From positions 1,550,001 to 1,614,000 of the forward strand of contig NZ_CP115670.1 in NCBI RefSeq assembly GCF_027886475.1: DNA of 64,000 bases, given 5' to 3'. This document shows positions 8,806-17,369 of the stretch, piece by piece. This DNA comes from Corynebacterium sp. SCR221107. Its GTDB lineage: Bacteria; Actinomycetota; Actinomycetes; Mycobacteriales; Mycobacteriaceae. The notes under the pieces were generated by a model. That model made no database searches. It saw only the letters and a list, made by a program, of their open reading frames with translations, and had not been told where the DNA came from. Position 1 is the first letter of the stretch. Each line of letters begins with the position of its first letter. Position numbers and translations under genes: made by a program.

Positions 8806-10209
8806 TTACTTGGTCTTCTTCGCCGAACCGTTTTCGGTGGCCTTTTCAGCGCTAATTTCGGCGCTGAGCTCACGGCGCAGGCGAGCCAACTCGGTGCGAG
8901 CGTTGAGCTGTTGGCTGGTGGTCGCCAGGTTCCAACGCTTGCGAGAAATGGCGTTGATGCCCCAGGAGAAGGCAGCGGTAGCGCGGTTGCGGAAGCCGAC
9001 GAGGAACATGACGTGGACGATCAGCCATAGGAGCCAGCCGAAGAAGCCGGTGATTTCGACCTGGCCCATTTTGACCACGGCGCTAAACCGAGCCACAGTT
9101 GCCATAGAGCCCTTGTCGTAGTACTCAAAAGGCTCGCGATCTTCTACGGAACGTCCCTCGGCCTCTTCGGAAAGCAACTCGGCTACGTACTCGCCACCCT
9201 GAATAGCGACCTGGGCAACGCCAGGCAGCTTGTTCAGGGACATCATGTCGCCGATCACGAAGACATTTTTCTCATCGCCCACTGTCAGGTCAGGGTTCAC
9301 GGGGACGCGGCCGGCGCGGTCAACCTCCACGCCCACCTGATCGGCGATCATCTTGCCCAGCGGGGAAGCAGCCACACCAGCAGACCAGATCTTGCAGAAG
9401 GAATCAATGGTGTATTCCTTGCCGTCGGCGGTGTTCTTGTAGGTCACAGAACGCTCGTCGACGTTGGTGACGATCGCATTGAGCTTGACCGTGACACCGA
9501 TCTTTTCCAGGGAGCGTTGCGCGTTGCGTCCCAGACGCTTGCCGAAGGGCGGCAGGACCTGCGGTGCACCATCGAGCAGGATGATCTTTGCGTTAGCTGG
9601 GTTGAAACGCTTGTATTCACCTGCCAGGGTGCGGTGAGCCATCTCGGCGAGCTGGCCGGCCAGCTCCACACCTGTTGGGCCTGCACCCACGACGACGAAG
9701 GTCAGCAGGCGCTCGCGTTCCTCGGGATCTTCGGTGAGCTCTGCACGCTCGAATGCGCCAATGATGCGGGCGCGCAACTCTAGTGCGTCATCGATGGTCT
9801 TCATGCCCGGTGCAAACTCTGCAAAGTGATCATTGCCGAAGTAAGATTGCCCGGCACCTGCTGCCACGATGAGGCTGTCATAGTGGAGAGTCTTGGAATA
9901 GCCATCCAGCTCGGCGGTGACGAGGTGGTCGGCGATATTGATGTCGGTAACTTCGCCCTTAATGATGTGGGCGTTTTCTTGCTCCGAGAGCACCTGTCGG
10001 GTGGAAGGTGCAATCTCGCCGGAGGAGAGGATACCCGTTGCTACCTGGTAAAGCAGCGGCTGGAAGAGGTGATGATTGGTGCGGTCAACCAGGGTCACAT
10101 CGACGTCGGCGTTCTTGAGGTTTTGCACTGCGAACAGGCCGCCGAATCCAGAGCCGATCACCACGACGTGATGGCGGCCGCCTTCCGGGCGAAATGGAGT
10201 CTCAGACAT
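8806..10209 (-). CDS. ndh: Type II NADH dehydrogenase (NDH-2)
   Basis: 467 residues. A single-subunit flavoenzyme that passes electrons from NADH to menaquinone at the inner face of the membrane without pumping protons. It shows the FAD-binding loop VVVIGSGFGGLFAVQNL (about 15-31), the NADH loop VVVGAGPTGVELAGQLAEM (about 165-185), and a C-terminal amphipathic/hydrophobic anchor with GFFGWLLWLIVHVMF. The ATG at 10209 (MSETPFRPEG) has AGGAGAAG at a normal distance. The pairing with the UfaA-type gene on the opposite strand matches the corynebacterial arrangement I recall. Confidence 0.96.
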   Translation of the reverse strand: MSETPFRPEGGRHHVVVIGSGFGGLFAVQNLKNADVDVTLVDRTNHHLFQPLLYQVATGILSSGEIAPSTRQVLSEQENAHIIKGEVTDINIADHLVTAELDGYSKTLHYDSLIVAAGAGQSYFGNDHFAEFAPGMKTIDDALELRARIIGAFERAELTEDPEERERLLTFVVVGAGPTGVELAGQLAEMAHRTLAGEYKRFNPANAKIILLDGAPQVLPPFGKRLGRNAQRSLEKIGVTVKLNAIVTNVDERSVTYKNTADGKEYTIDSFCKIWSAGVAASPLGKMIADQVGVEVDRAGRVPVNPDLTVGDEKNVFVIGDMMSLNKLPGVAQVAIQGGEYVAELLSEEAEGRSVEDREPFEYYDKGSMATVARFSAVVKMGQVEITGFFGWLLWLIVHVMFLVGFRNRATAAFSWGINAISRKRWNLATTSQQLNARTELARLRRELSAEISAEKATENGSAKKTK

Positions 10210-10870
10210 GGGTTGTACTTCTCCTGTAATAGAGCGTTCTCTACACAATTGTGAATGTAAATTTCACCGATTCTCCGGGTGATTTATCTCATGCTACAGG
10301 TCGGGTTCTCTTTTTTCATCTTCGCCTATCCACCAATCGAAATTACTGCACATGCCTGTTATGTCTGTGCATGTTTTGGGGTTTGCATAAACTAAGCCAC
10401 CTCCTCCTCTATAGCAAGGACCGAGCGGTTAGTGCAGGTAAGAGTCAGTTTCGTATGTCTTTCTATTGATTAGCGTGCAAGATAATCCAACTTCGATGTG
10501 GTCGGGCAATAAGGTGAATTGTGCGCCGGCGGGTGAACACTTTTGGGTTTATCTCCCAACCCCGGCGCGTGTACCAACGAGAAAAACCTCAATGCAGTTA
10601 AGCTAGGTAAGGTTCTGCAAGGCTTCACTCAGATGGTTGTGGGTAGTTGGGAAAGTGGGGCTAAGTGAATGGCTAACCGGGCACCCGTGCGCCGCCGCTG
10701 ATCTCGCAGTCACCTCTTGCGCCTAGAATGCAACCTTTGTTTCGATGCTGAGCTATAGGTCCAGGCAAACTTCCCGGAGCGCTTGTCGGTTCACTGCGCT
10801 TGATTATTGTCCTGATTTTTCATTTTCCGCTGGTGTCTCGCGCGTTGAGTGTGGGGGAAAGGTCTCGTTG
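10210..10870. other. 661-bp divergent intergenic region between ndh and the UfaA-like gene
   Basis: No coding sequence is convincing on either strand. A hairpin with arms GCGCCGG (10523-10529) and CCGGCGC (10562-10568) and a 32-base loop lies in the middle. A TAGAAT -10-like box is near 10725. The length is unusual for this compact genome, so a non-coding RNA or a complex promoter is possible, but nothing specific is recognised. Confidence 0.4.
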
Positions 10871-12187
10871 ATGCCCACGAGAGGTGAATTCGCTGGTCGA
10901 CCTAAGGCTGGCTTCCGCGTCGATGCCAGTGTGTGGCCGCGGATAGCCAGCGTCCCTTCGGGTAGGAAAGCCCTGTGGGGAGCACGTCGGGCGGAGGCTG
11001 AATTTGCCCAGGCGTGCGACAAGGCTGGACTGGTGCTTTCTGGACGCGATGCAGACCTCATCGTGTATGAAGAGTCGCTTTTTCTTCGTTTGGCCCAGTT
11101 TGGGTATCTGGGGCTTGCCGAAGGATTTATGGCCGGTGACTGGCAAAGCCCGCATGTTGCCGACGTACTTACGAAGCTACTCCAGGTTGGCTATGCACCC
11201 AGACGCGGCAGAGAAGATGTTGGCGGCGCCTATACTGGTTTGGAACTTCCGCCAGCGCTCGTACGCCTGTTTTCCGGCGATGGAATGAGCTCCAGCGGTA
11301 CCGTCTTTTCCTCCGGTGTTCCTACGACGGAGCGCACGGAGACGAAAAGCTTCGTTCCGGGCGCAGGCCGCGGCGTTGAGCCGGGGATGCATTTCGTCGA
11401 CATCACTACCTTGACCGACCCCACCTTTGTTGAGCGGGCCGATTTGCCCGAGGCACAGTTGCGCGCGATTCGCATGCTTCTCGACGCTGCCAAGGTGCGC
11501 TCGGGCACGCATCTGCTCGATTTCCCGGCCTCGGGGGCAGCAGCCGGCATTGCCGCGGCCCATCGCCAAGCAACAGTAGATGTTGTCGGTGCCGATGCCG
11601 ACCTCATTCGGGACATTAGAATGGTCAACGACCTTGCCGGGGTTTCAGACAACGTCCGCGTCGAGCTCATGGACGAGCCCATTCCTCACCGGCGTAACTG
11701 GGTCGGGCACTTCGATGCGATCGTTAGCGTTGAAAAGCTGGAAAACTTGGGTGACAATGGGCGCCGGAAATTCGCGCGCACGCTGGACTCCCTATTGTCT
11801 GTGGGTGGGTATGCCGCAGTCCAGACAGTAGTTGCCACTCCCGAGCGTGAATCTCTAGCCACCGACGCACTAGAGCTAGCACGTGCTTACCTGTGGCCGG
11901 CGTTCGAGCCTATGTCAATCGAGCAGATTCACCGCCTCATCGACCGCGAGACGGGTCTGCGAATAATTGGCGAGACGCACTTCGGTAGCCACTATGTAGA
12001 AGGTCTGCGTCTTCAGCGCGAAACGTTTGAGGGAAACGAGCGCGAGGCAGCCGCCGATGGTTTCGATGCGGTTTACCGACGAATGTGGATTCTCTATCTC
12101 GCGATGAAAGAGGCGCTCTTTCGCGTTGGTGCACTCGACGCCGTTCAATTGACGATAACCACCCGCAACCGGCGCGGCCGTCGTTAA
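10871..12187 (+). CDS. UfaA-type cyclopropane-fatty-acid synthase homologue with degenerate SAM loop
   Basis: 438 residues. The C-terminal half matches CFA/mycolic acid cyclopropane synthases in layout: PGMHFVDITTLTDP, then SVEKLENLGDNGRRKFARTL where active enzymes have a FEHVG-type motif, and the family ending YRRMWILYLAMKEALFRVG. The SAM-binding loop reads LLDFPASGAAAG, lacking the usual D-x-G-x-G-x-G pattern. The N-terminal part (to about 190) is the helical domain of UfaA/UfaA1 proteins. The start is the ATG at 10871 (or TTG at 10868) behind GGGGGAAAGG. Family assignment is good; catalytic activity is doubtful on the loop sequence alone. Confidence 0.75.
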   Translation: MPTRGEFAGRPKAGFRVDASVWPRIASVPSGRKALWGARRAEAEFAQACDKAGLVLSGRDADLIVYEESLFLRLAQFGYLGLAEGFMAGDWQSPHVADVLTKLLQVGYAPRRGREDVGGAYTGLELPPALVRLFSGDGMSSSGTVFSSGVPTTERTETKSFVPGAGRGVEPGMHFVDITTLTDPTFVERADLPEAQLRAIRMLLDAAKVRSGTHLLDFPASGAAAGIAAAHRQATVDVVGADADLIRDIRMVNDLAGVSDNVRVELMDEPIPHRRNWVGHFDAIVSVEKLENLGDNGRRKFARTLDSLLSVGGYAAVQTVVATPERESLATDALELARAYLWPAFEPMSIEQIHRLIDRETGLRIIGETHFGSHYVEGLRLQRETFEGNEREAAADGFDAVYRRMWILYLAMKEALFRVGALDAVQLTITTRNRRGRR

Positions 12188-12253
12188 GCTCTCAGTCTAC
12201 GTCGCAGGCCACAAGGCCAGAACGACCACGGAAAAGGCTAGAAAATAACGAAA

Positions 12254-12302
12254 CCGTGGCCCCTTACAAGCCTTTCTGCATCGAGCATGTAAGGGGCCAC
12301 GG
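12254..12302. terminator. Terminator downstream of the UfaA-like gene
   Basis: Perfect 15-bp inverted repeat CCGTGGCCCCTTACA (12254-12268) and complement (12288-12302), loop of 19 bases. It lies 67 bases past the stop and faces the convergent transporter gene. Confidence 0.8.
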
Positions 12303-12380
12303 AATGTACTTTGGCCTTTTGTTGTGGCCGATTCTGTCGCCGATTTCTACGGTTTATAGTTATCGCCAGTTTTTCATTGC

Positions 12381-12393
12381 GCTTTCCGACGCT
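12381..12393 (+). repeat. Copy of intergenic 13-bp motif (GCTTTCCGACGCT)
   Basis: Between the convergent UfaA-like and MHS transporter genes, beyond the terminator hairpin; one difference at the last base. Confidence 0.5.
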
Positions 12394-12479
12394 TCCAAGG
12401 TGATCATCGGGTTCGTTGACCATCGTGGATCGTTGCGATGACAACTGCGTTCATCGCTGTAGCGACGTGTCCGGCGCAG

Positions 12480-13850
12480 TTAGATGGACTCGAGGTTGAG
12501 TTCCTTGGTCTCCTTCATGATGATCACGGAAACCAGGGTGATAACCGAGACGACAATCAGGTAGTAGCCGACGGCTTCCACTCCGTGATCGCGGGCAAGG
12601 GCGGTTGCAATAAATGGTGCGACCGCAGCGCCCAGGATGGAGGAAACGTTGTAGCTGACTCCGGAGCCTGTGTAGCGGACGTTGGTGGGGAATAGCTCGG
12701 GCAGCACGGCGGACATCGGGCCGAAGATCAAGCCCATGATGAACATACCAATGGTCAGGAAGCCTAGGACGCTCAGCTTCGTGGCATGATCGGGGCTCAG
12801 CCAGAAATCAAAGGTGAAACCGAAAGCGATCATGACTGCAGAAACAACCAGCAGGAAATTTCGACGGCCATACTTATCGGCCCAGATGCCTGCCAGCGGA
12901 ATGCCGACGATGAAGGCGAAGATGGAGATGAGCTGCAGCTTCAGGAAGTCATTGTAGGCGATTCCCAAGCCGAGGCCGGCGTCTTTTTTGCCGATACCAA
13001 AGGAAAGGATCCAGGTGGTAACCAGGTAGAACAGCGTGTAGCAGCTCAGCATGATGAAGGTGCCCAGGATCATGGGGCGCCAGGAGGTCTTGAATGCCTC
13101 CGCGATCGGGGTCTTTACCTTCTTGCCTTCGGCAACCGCAGCCTGGAAAACAGGGGTTTCTTCCAGCTTGATTCGAACCCATAGGCCGATGATCACCATG
13201 ATGGCGGAAAGCGCAAATGGGATACGCCAGCCCCAGCTCATGAAGGCACCTTCAATGTTGCTATTAGTGTGGCCCAGGAAGGTCACCAATGCGAGGAAGA
13301 AACCATTGGCGAACAAGAATCCAAACGGGGCGCCAAGCTGCGGCCACATGGCCGCCCATGCGCGCTTGCCCTTTTCAGCGGTTTCGGTGGCAAGAAGCGC
13401 CGCACCAGACCATTCGCCGCCGAGACCCAAGCCCTGGCAGAAGCGCATGAGCGCCAGCAGAGCGGGGGCGAGGATGCCGACCTGACCGTAGGTAGGCAGG
13501 AAGGCGATGAGGAAGGTGGCGATACCCATGGTTAACAGGGATCCAACCAGGGTTGCCTTGCGCCCAATCCGGTCACCGAAGTGCCCGAACAAGACAGAAC
13601 CTAGGGGACGGGCAACGAAAGCCAGACCGAATGTGGCGAAGGACTGCAGCAGCCCCACGCTCGGGTCGTCGTTCTTCGGGAAGAAAAGGTAAGGGAAAAC
13701 TGCCACGGCTGCGGTGGCGTAGACGTAGAAGTCATAGAACTCGATGGTGGTGCCCACCATTGAGGCTGTGATAATGCGGCGCTTCATGGCCTTGTCGGCC
13801 ATTGGGGCCGTGTGCGTTTGAGACGTGGTCTCAGTGGCGACGGTTGACAT
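12480..13850 (-). CDS. MHS-family (metabolite:H+ symporter) MFS transporter
   Basis: 456 residues with about twelve membrane helices. MFS motif A is seen as GHFGDRIGRKATL between helices 2 and 3 and again in the second half as WADKYGRRNFL. RFCQGLGLGGEWSGA and the helix starting MVGTTIEFYDFYVYATAAV are typical of the MHS group (ProP, ShiA, KgtP, citrate transporters), which import compatible solutes or organic acids with protons. The ATG at 13850 (MSTVATETT) begins a short soluble N-terminus; 43 open codons upstream are unlike the family. Substrate unknown. Confidence 0.9.
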   Translation of the reverse strand: MSTVATETTSQTHTAPMADKAMKRRIITASMVGTTIEFYDFYVYATAAVAVFPYLFFPKNDDPSVGLLQSFATFGLAFVARPLGSVLFGHFGDRIGRKATLVGSLLTMGIATFLIAFLPTYGQVGILAPALLALMRFCQGLGLGGEWSGAALLATETAEKGKRAWAAMWPQLGAPFGFLFANGFFLALVTFLGHTNSNIEGAFMSWGWRIPFALSAIMVIIGLWVRIKLEETPVFQAAVAEGKKVKTPIAEAFKTSWRPMILGTFIMLSCYTLFYLVTTWILSFGIGKKDAGLGLGIAYNDFLKLQLISIFAFIVGIPLAGIWADKYGRRNFLLVVSAVMIAFGFTFDFWLSPDHATKLSVLGFLTIGMFIMGLIFGPMSAVLPELFPTNVRYTGSGVSYNVSSILGAAVAPFIATALARDHGVEAVGYYLIVVSVITLVSVIIMKETKELNLESI

Positions 13851-15230
13851 GAATCTGAGTGGTCCTATTTTGTGAGAAATGAAAGATAGGTCGCTGATTT
13901 TCAGGGCGCACCCTTGTGGATGCGGTGGCGATAGTGAATTGTGTTCGGCATCGTCGCCTTCTGTATCGCGACAGTTCAACCCTAGAATCTCAAAACGTGA
14001 GAGTCAAGTCCCATCTAATGGGATAGTGTCGGTTTGGTTGTAAAATGCCCGAATGCTTGGGTTCTAATTAATGAAAGTCACACTGAATGCCTCAAAATCA
14101 GAGGTGGCAACCCCGGAGGCAATGCCAATTTTTGCAAGAAATGACCGCGGCAAGACCTACCGGTCAAGCAGCTTCTTTGAAGAGATAGTGATATGTCAAC
14201 CATATGGGGGTGGAGCTTGTTTATAGACAAGACCGGTGATCGTGGTGAGAAACCTCCAGGCGCCAGGCGCGATATCCCATCACTTGAGGCGTCTTCTTTC
14301 TGTGCGGAGGTTCCTCGCGCGACATTCGCAAAAATATGGGCGAATCTACGTTGCATAATCGAAGGCAACGGCATTGTCGGGAAACGGGGTTAGTAAGCGA
14401 AGGTGGGTGGCTCACAGCCATGCGAGTTCGTGCTTGCTTGAAGCTCCAATCCGATTCGTCCGCATGAGATGCTGGGCGGCACTCGGAGGGCTTTTGGGAG
14501 TTCAGGTCGGTGAAACTTCAGGTCCCCGAAACAGTCACAGCCAGCGTGACACGCGGGCGTGGCGTTGAAGGTGGTGTGCCGTGGGCGGCTGGAGGTACCC
14601 GAGAATACCCAGGGAAAGCGCCCGCTGATTGTCGGAGTGCAGAGGCTGCTTGGAGAATGAACAGGAGCGAGATTTTACTGGCAACTGACTGGGGCAGACC
14701 CCGCGGGTTCAAAATGACATAATGTACATTATCGGACAACAGGGGAATTGGATCTTCTTACCTCAGCTTGCGTCGCAATTCGACAACCCTAGCCCCGCCA
14801 GCCCGCCCACCTGGTTACCGGGTCGAATCGTTGTGAGTGTCGTTGTCATGGTGTCCCTTCGTCGACATCGCGGTCTAGGACGGTGTGCGGCTGTCGGGGC
14901 GAAAATATGGACACAGTGGGATGCGTAGCGTATTGGTTACCGAGACTGGTACGACACGTTGGGCGTCGACAAGCGCATCCGACGCGGCGTTCTTTCTTAA
15001 TCCTTGGGGCTTAGCACCTCGTAGATCAAAACACCTTGCTGCCAGTTGGTTTATCAGAGCCACACGGCGTCGGCGCGTCTGATGCACATATGTCTCCGGT
15101 GGTGCCGGGCCTCACCATCGAGTCCCCTCATTCATAACCTTCGAAAAACCTGCGTGCCTGCAACTGAAACGCCCACCATTTCATCAATGTGACAATTTGG
15201 CGGGGTTATGGGGAAATGCGCTCAGCAATG
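13851..15230. other. Gene-free region of about 1.4 kb
   Basis: All frames were examined; the open frames are short (under 100 codons), overlapping and without recognisable domains. A perfect 14-bp palindrome ATAATGTACATTAT is at 14719-14732. A plus-strand frame near 14885-15000 has a faint resemblance to an insertion-sequence zinc ribbon (TGTTRW) but lacks the cysteines. Codon texture does not match the neighbours. The region may be decayed DNA, or hold non-coding RNA; I see nothing definite. Confidence 0.4.
14719..14732. promoter_or_regulatory. Perfect 14-bp palindrome (possible operator)
   Basis: ATAATGTACATTAT is self-complementary over all 14 bases, a shape common for binding sites of dimeric regulators. 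No gene starts within 500 bases, so its role is unknown. Confidence 0.25.
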
Positions 15231-15431
15231 TTATTGTGCGTTCTCCGGGGGCAACTGTTCTTGAAACTCTTTTTGCCTATACGCGGACACTAATTGCACC
15301 GAGGTGAGGATGATTAGGATTGCCGCAATGAGGGCGATCCACAAGGGGCCGGCGAAGGCCATGTAGATGCCGAAGGCGACCACGACTACTAGGCGCAACC
15401 ACAGTGCAGGAATGATTTTTCGTGCCTGCAC
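15231..15431 (-). CDS. Small two-helix membrane protein coupled to yceI
   Basis: 66 residues: a short basic start (MQARK), two hydrophobic segments separated by FAGP, and a polar end QLPPENAQ. The GTG start at 15431 overlaps the TAG stop of the YceI gene by one base, so translation is probably coupled. Function unknown; its fixed position suggests it serves the same membrane-linked process as the YceI protein. Confidence 0.65.
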   Translation of the reverse strand: MQARKIIPALWLRLVVVVAFGIYMAFAGPLWIALIAAILIILTSVQLVSAYRQKEFQEQLPPENAQ

Positions 15432-16123
15432 TAGTGCTTCTCCAGCGTGAGGAGGATGTTGATGTCACCTTCCTCGTTGATCTTGGCCGCCACGAACTCG
15501 GGGGTCTCAACATCATAGTCCCCACGATTGATGTGAATAGTCGTGGACACGATTAGCTGATTTTCCGAGCGCACGGCCTTGAATACAGGCTTCACATCCT
15601 GGGTGACGCCGTGGATCGTCAGCTTACCCGGAGCGGTGATCTCCGAGACCTCAGCGTTATCGCCGAGCTGAGAAACATCTACTGGACCGTCGAGCTCGAA
15701 GGACGCTGTGGGAAACTTATCGGTCTCAAAGATTTTGGTCTTGACGTTGATGTCACGCTTTTCCTGGTCGGTTCCCACATAATCCATATCCACCTCGACA
15801 TTGGCGGCAGTGAGCTTTTCCTCTTCGATCTTCACCGAGCCGGTGACCGCGCGGGTCGAGCCAGAGGTCACCGTATCCTTAGCAGGAAGCAACTCTTGAA
15901 AGGTAAAGCCAACGGAGGAAATATTGGGGCTCTTGCCATACACAACTTTCCAATCGCCATTGACATCAGTCGTCGCCGGCTTGGCATGCGAAGCGTCAAG
16001 TTCTTCTGTTTTGACGCCCGGAGCTTGGAACAGCGGAATGATGGCGGATGCCATCGCGACAATACCGAAGACGACGATTCCCAAGACTGCGATCGTGACG
16101 ATTGTTTTTTGTTTTGGCTGCAT
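15431..16123 (-). CDS. YceI-family lipocalin-like protein with N-terminal membrane anchor
   Basis: 230 residues. Residues 7-29 are one membrane segment (TIVTIAVLGIVVFGIVAMAS), placing the rest outside the membrane. The YceI fold follows, with VGFTFQELL, ITAPGKLTIHGVTQDV and ending in the EINILL-like strand GDINILLTLEKH. YceI proteins form a beta-barrel that binds long isoprenoid or fatty-acid chains; some are induced by base or stress. Here the protein would sit in the periplasm-like space below the mycomembrane. The lipid bound is not known. Confidence 0.88.
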   Translation of the reverse strand: MQPKQKTIVTIAVLGIVVFGIVAMASAIIPLFQAPGVKTEELDASHAKPATTDVNGDWKVVYGKSPNISSVGFTFQELLPAKDTVTSGSTRAVTGSVKIEEEKLTAANVEVDMDYVGTDQEKRDINVKTKIFETDKFPTASFELDGPVDVSQLGDNAEVSEITAPGKLTIHGVTQDVKPVFKAVRSENQLIVSTTIHINRGDYDVETPEFVAAKINEEGDINILLTLEKH

Positions 16124-16315
16124 AATTTTCGCTTAAAACCCTGTCCTAACAAGAGGTAAAAGACCTTTCGAGCCCGATGAATCAAGCCCGAAATGGGAAA
16201 CCCGAGCGGCCTGTGATCACGCAGCCCAAGCCACGTCACACCGATCACTCCTCGGAGATCATGTTTTAGTTGTGATGAACCGCCGCTTTAAGAGACGGGT
16301 CGGATAACGAAACCC

Positions 16316-16642
16316 TTATCGGATTTTCTCTATGTCCCTGGCGAGGACAACGAGCTCCTGACATAAGGGATCCAGCTCGGAAAAATCTGCGCCCTCCTTC
16401 GAAGCCGTGGCGATGTCTTCTGCAAGACACCTCAACTCAAAGAGCTTATCCCTCATTGCGGCAACGCTTTCTGGGCGCATAATGACAGCAGACGCTGGGA
16501 TTGTTGTACCTTGAACATTTTGACGCTGCTCATAGGCTCTCTGACGGCATGATTGGCTGCAATACTTCTTCCGACGACCCCGTGGGGACTCGACAAGCTC
16601 TTTACCGCACCACTCACACCTTGGCTGGCGCTTGACTGACAT
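16316..16642 (-). CDS. Small zinc-finger protein
   Basis: 108 residues. The N-terminus holds CEWC (Cys9, Cys12) and CSQSC (Cys28, Cys32), a four-cysteine zinc site similar to that at the end of CGNR-type finger proteins, set in a basic stretch GRRKKYCSQSCRQRAYEQR. The rest is helical and acidic, without another known domain. The ATG at 16642 is preferred over a TTG at 16660. It is divergent from rbpA. A DNA- or RNA-binding role is inference from the finger and charge. Confidence 0.65.
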   Translation of the reverse strand: MSVKRQPRCEWCGKELVESPRGRRKKYCSQSCRQRAYEQRQNVQGTTIPASAVIMRPESVAAMRDKLFELRCLAEDIATASKEGADFSELDPLCQELVVLARDIEKIR

Positions 16643-16800
16643 TAGCCTTAGTGTACTCAAGTTGGATAGGGGGCGATAATCCGAATGGGTACTCCCCCCG
16701 AAAGTTCCTCACTCGCGAGGCATTGACTCCCCCTAAAGAGGTGACTCCAACTCGCACGCCGTCACTGTGGCGATTCCCCGCACATGAATCTCGTGGGGCG

Positions 16801-16830
16801 GGGAACAATATTCAGGTCGACGTGCGTTAG
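16801..16830 (+). promoter_or_regulatory. SigH/SigR-like promoter of rbpA
   Basis: GGGAAC (16801-16806) and CGTTAG (16825-16830) with an 18-base spacer match the stress sigma consensus GGAA(T/C)-N17-20-CGTT used by corynebacterial SigH and streptomycete SigR. It lies 66 bases before the rbpA ATG. Streptomyces rbpA is a known SigR target, so the match is biologically sensible; not proven here. Confidence 0.5.
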
Positions 16831-16895
16831 TATTAGAGATCTTGTTTAACGCGTGGGCCTTACTGCCCACCGAGGATGAAAGGACTGATCACCAC

Positions 16896-17279
16896 ATGGC
16901 AGATCGCGTTCTTCGCGGAAGCCGCATGGGCGCCGTGAGTTACGAAACGGACCGCGACCATGACTTGGCTCCGCGCCAGATGGTTCGTTACAAGACCGAA
17001 GCTGGCGATGTGTTTGAGGTCCCATTCGCTGATGATGCGGAAATCCCCGGCACGTGGCTGTGCAAGAATGGCCAAATTGGCCATCTGGTTGAGGGCGAAG
17101 GCATCGAAACCAAGCCCGCGAAGCCGCCGCGCACCCACTGGGACATGCTTCGCGAACGCCGCTCGATCGAGGAACTAGATGTCCTTCTCGAGGAGCGCAT
17201 CGAGCAGCTTCGCAAGCGTCGCCGCAATGCACAGCGCCTGCTCAAGCAGCAAGAGGAAGAAGCCGCCAAAAACGCCTAA
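16896..17279 (+). CDS. rbpA: RNA polymerase-binding protein RbpA
   Basis: 127 residues. Begins MADRVLRGSRMGAVSYETDR, the characteristic N-terminal tail, followed by the core barrel (RYKTEAGDVFEVPFADDAEIP, WLCKNG), the basic linker with KPPRTHWDML and the sigma-interaction helix ERRSIEELDVLLEERIEQLRKRR. RbpA binds the primary sigma factor and stabilises the open promoter complex. The ATG at 16896 follows GAAAGGA. The last 15 residues are a charged tail ending in EEEAAKNA. A terminator follows after 34 bases. Confidence 0.96.
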   Translation: MADRVLRGSRMGAVSYETDRDHDLAPRQMVRYKTEAGDVFEVPFADDAEIPGTWLCKNGQIGHLVEGEGIETKPAKPPRTHWDMLRERRSIEELDVLLEERIEQLRKRRRNAQRLLKQQEEEAAKNA

Positions 17280-17313
17280 GCGGCGCGACTAGGACTTCGT
17301 TCTTCCCAAGGCG

Positions 17314-17359
17314 CAGCTCCCAGCATCCACTCTTTCGTGGAGGCTGGGAGCTGTATTTT
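17314..17359 (+). terminator. Rho-independent terminator of rbpA
   Basis: CAGCTCCCAGC (17314-17324) pairs with GCTGGGAGCTG (17343-17353), with an inner TCCAC/GTGGA stem, followed by TATTTTTG. A textbook intrinsic terminator. Confidence 0.88.
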
Positions 17360-17369
17360 TGTCACAGTC

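Noticed and set aside
8806..10209. Pumping NADH dehydrogenase (complex I) subunit
   Set aside because: Two nucleotide-binding loops in a single 467-residue chain and a C-terminal membrane anchor identify the non-pumping NDH-2.
14078..14374. Minus-strand open frame of 98 codons in the gene-free region
   Set aside because: No ribosome site, no domain, and overlapping frames on the other strand are equally long.
14885..15082. Possible remnant of an insertion-sequence transposase zinc ribbon (TGTTRW in a plus-strand frame)
   Set aside because: The cysteines expected in such a ribbon are missing and the similarity spans only a few residues; not enough to call a pseudogene.
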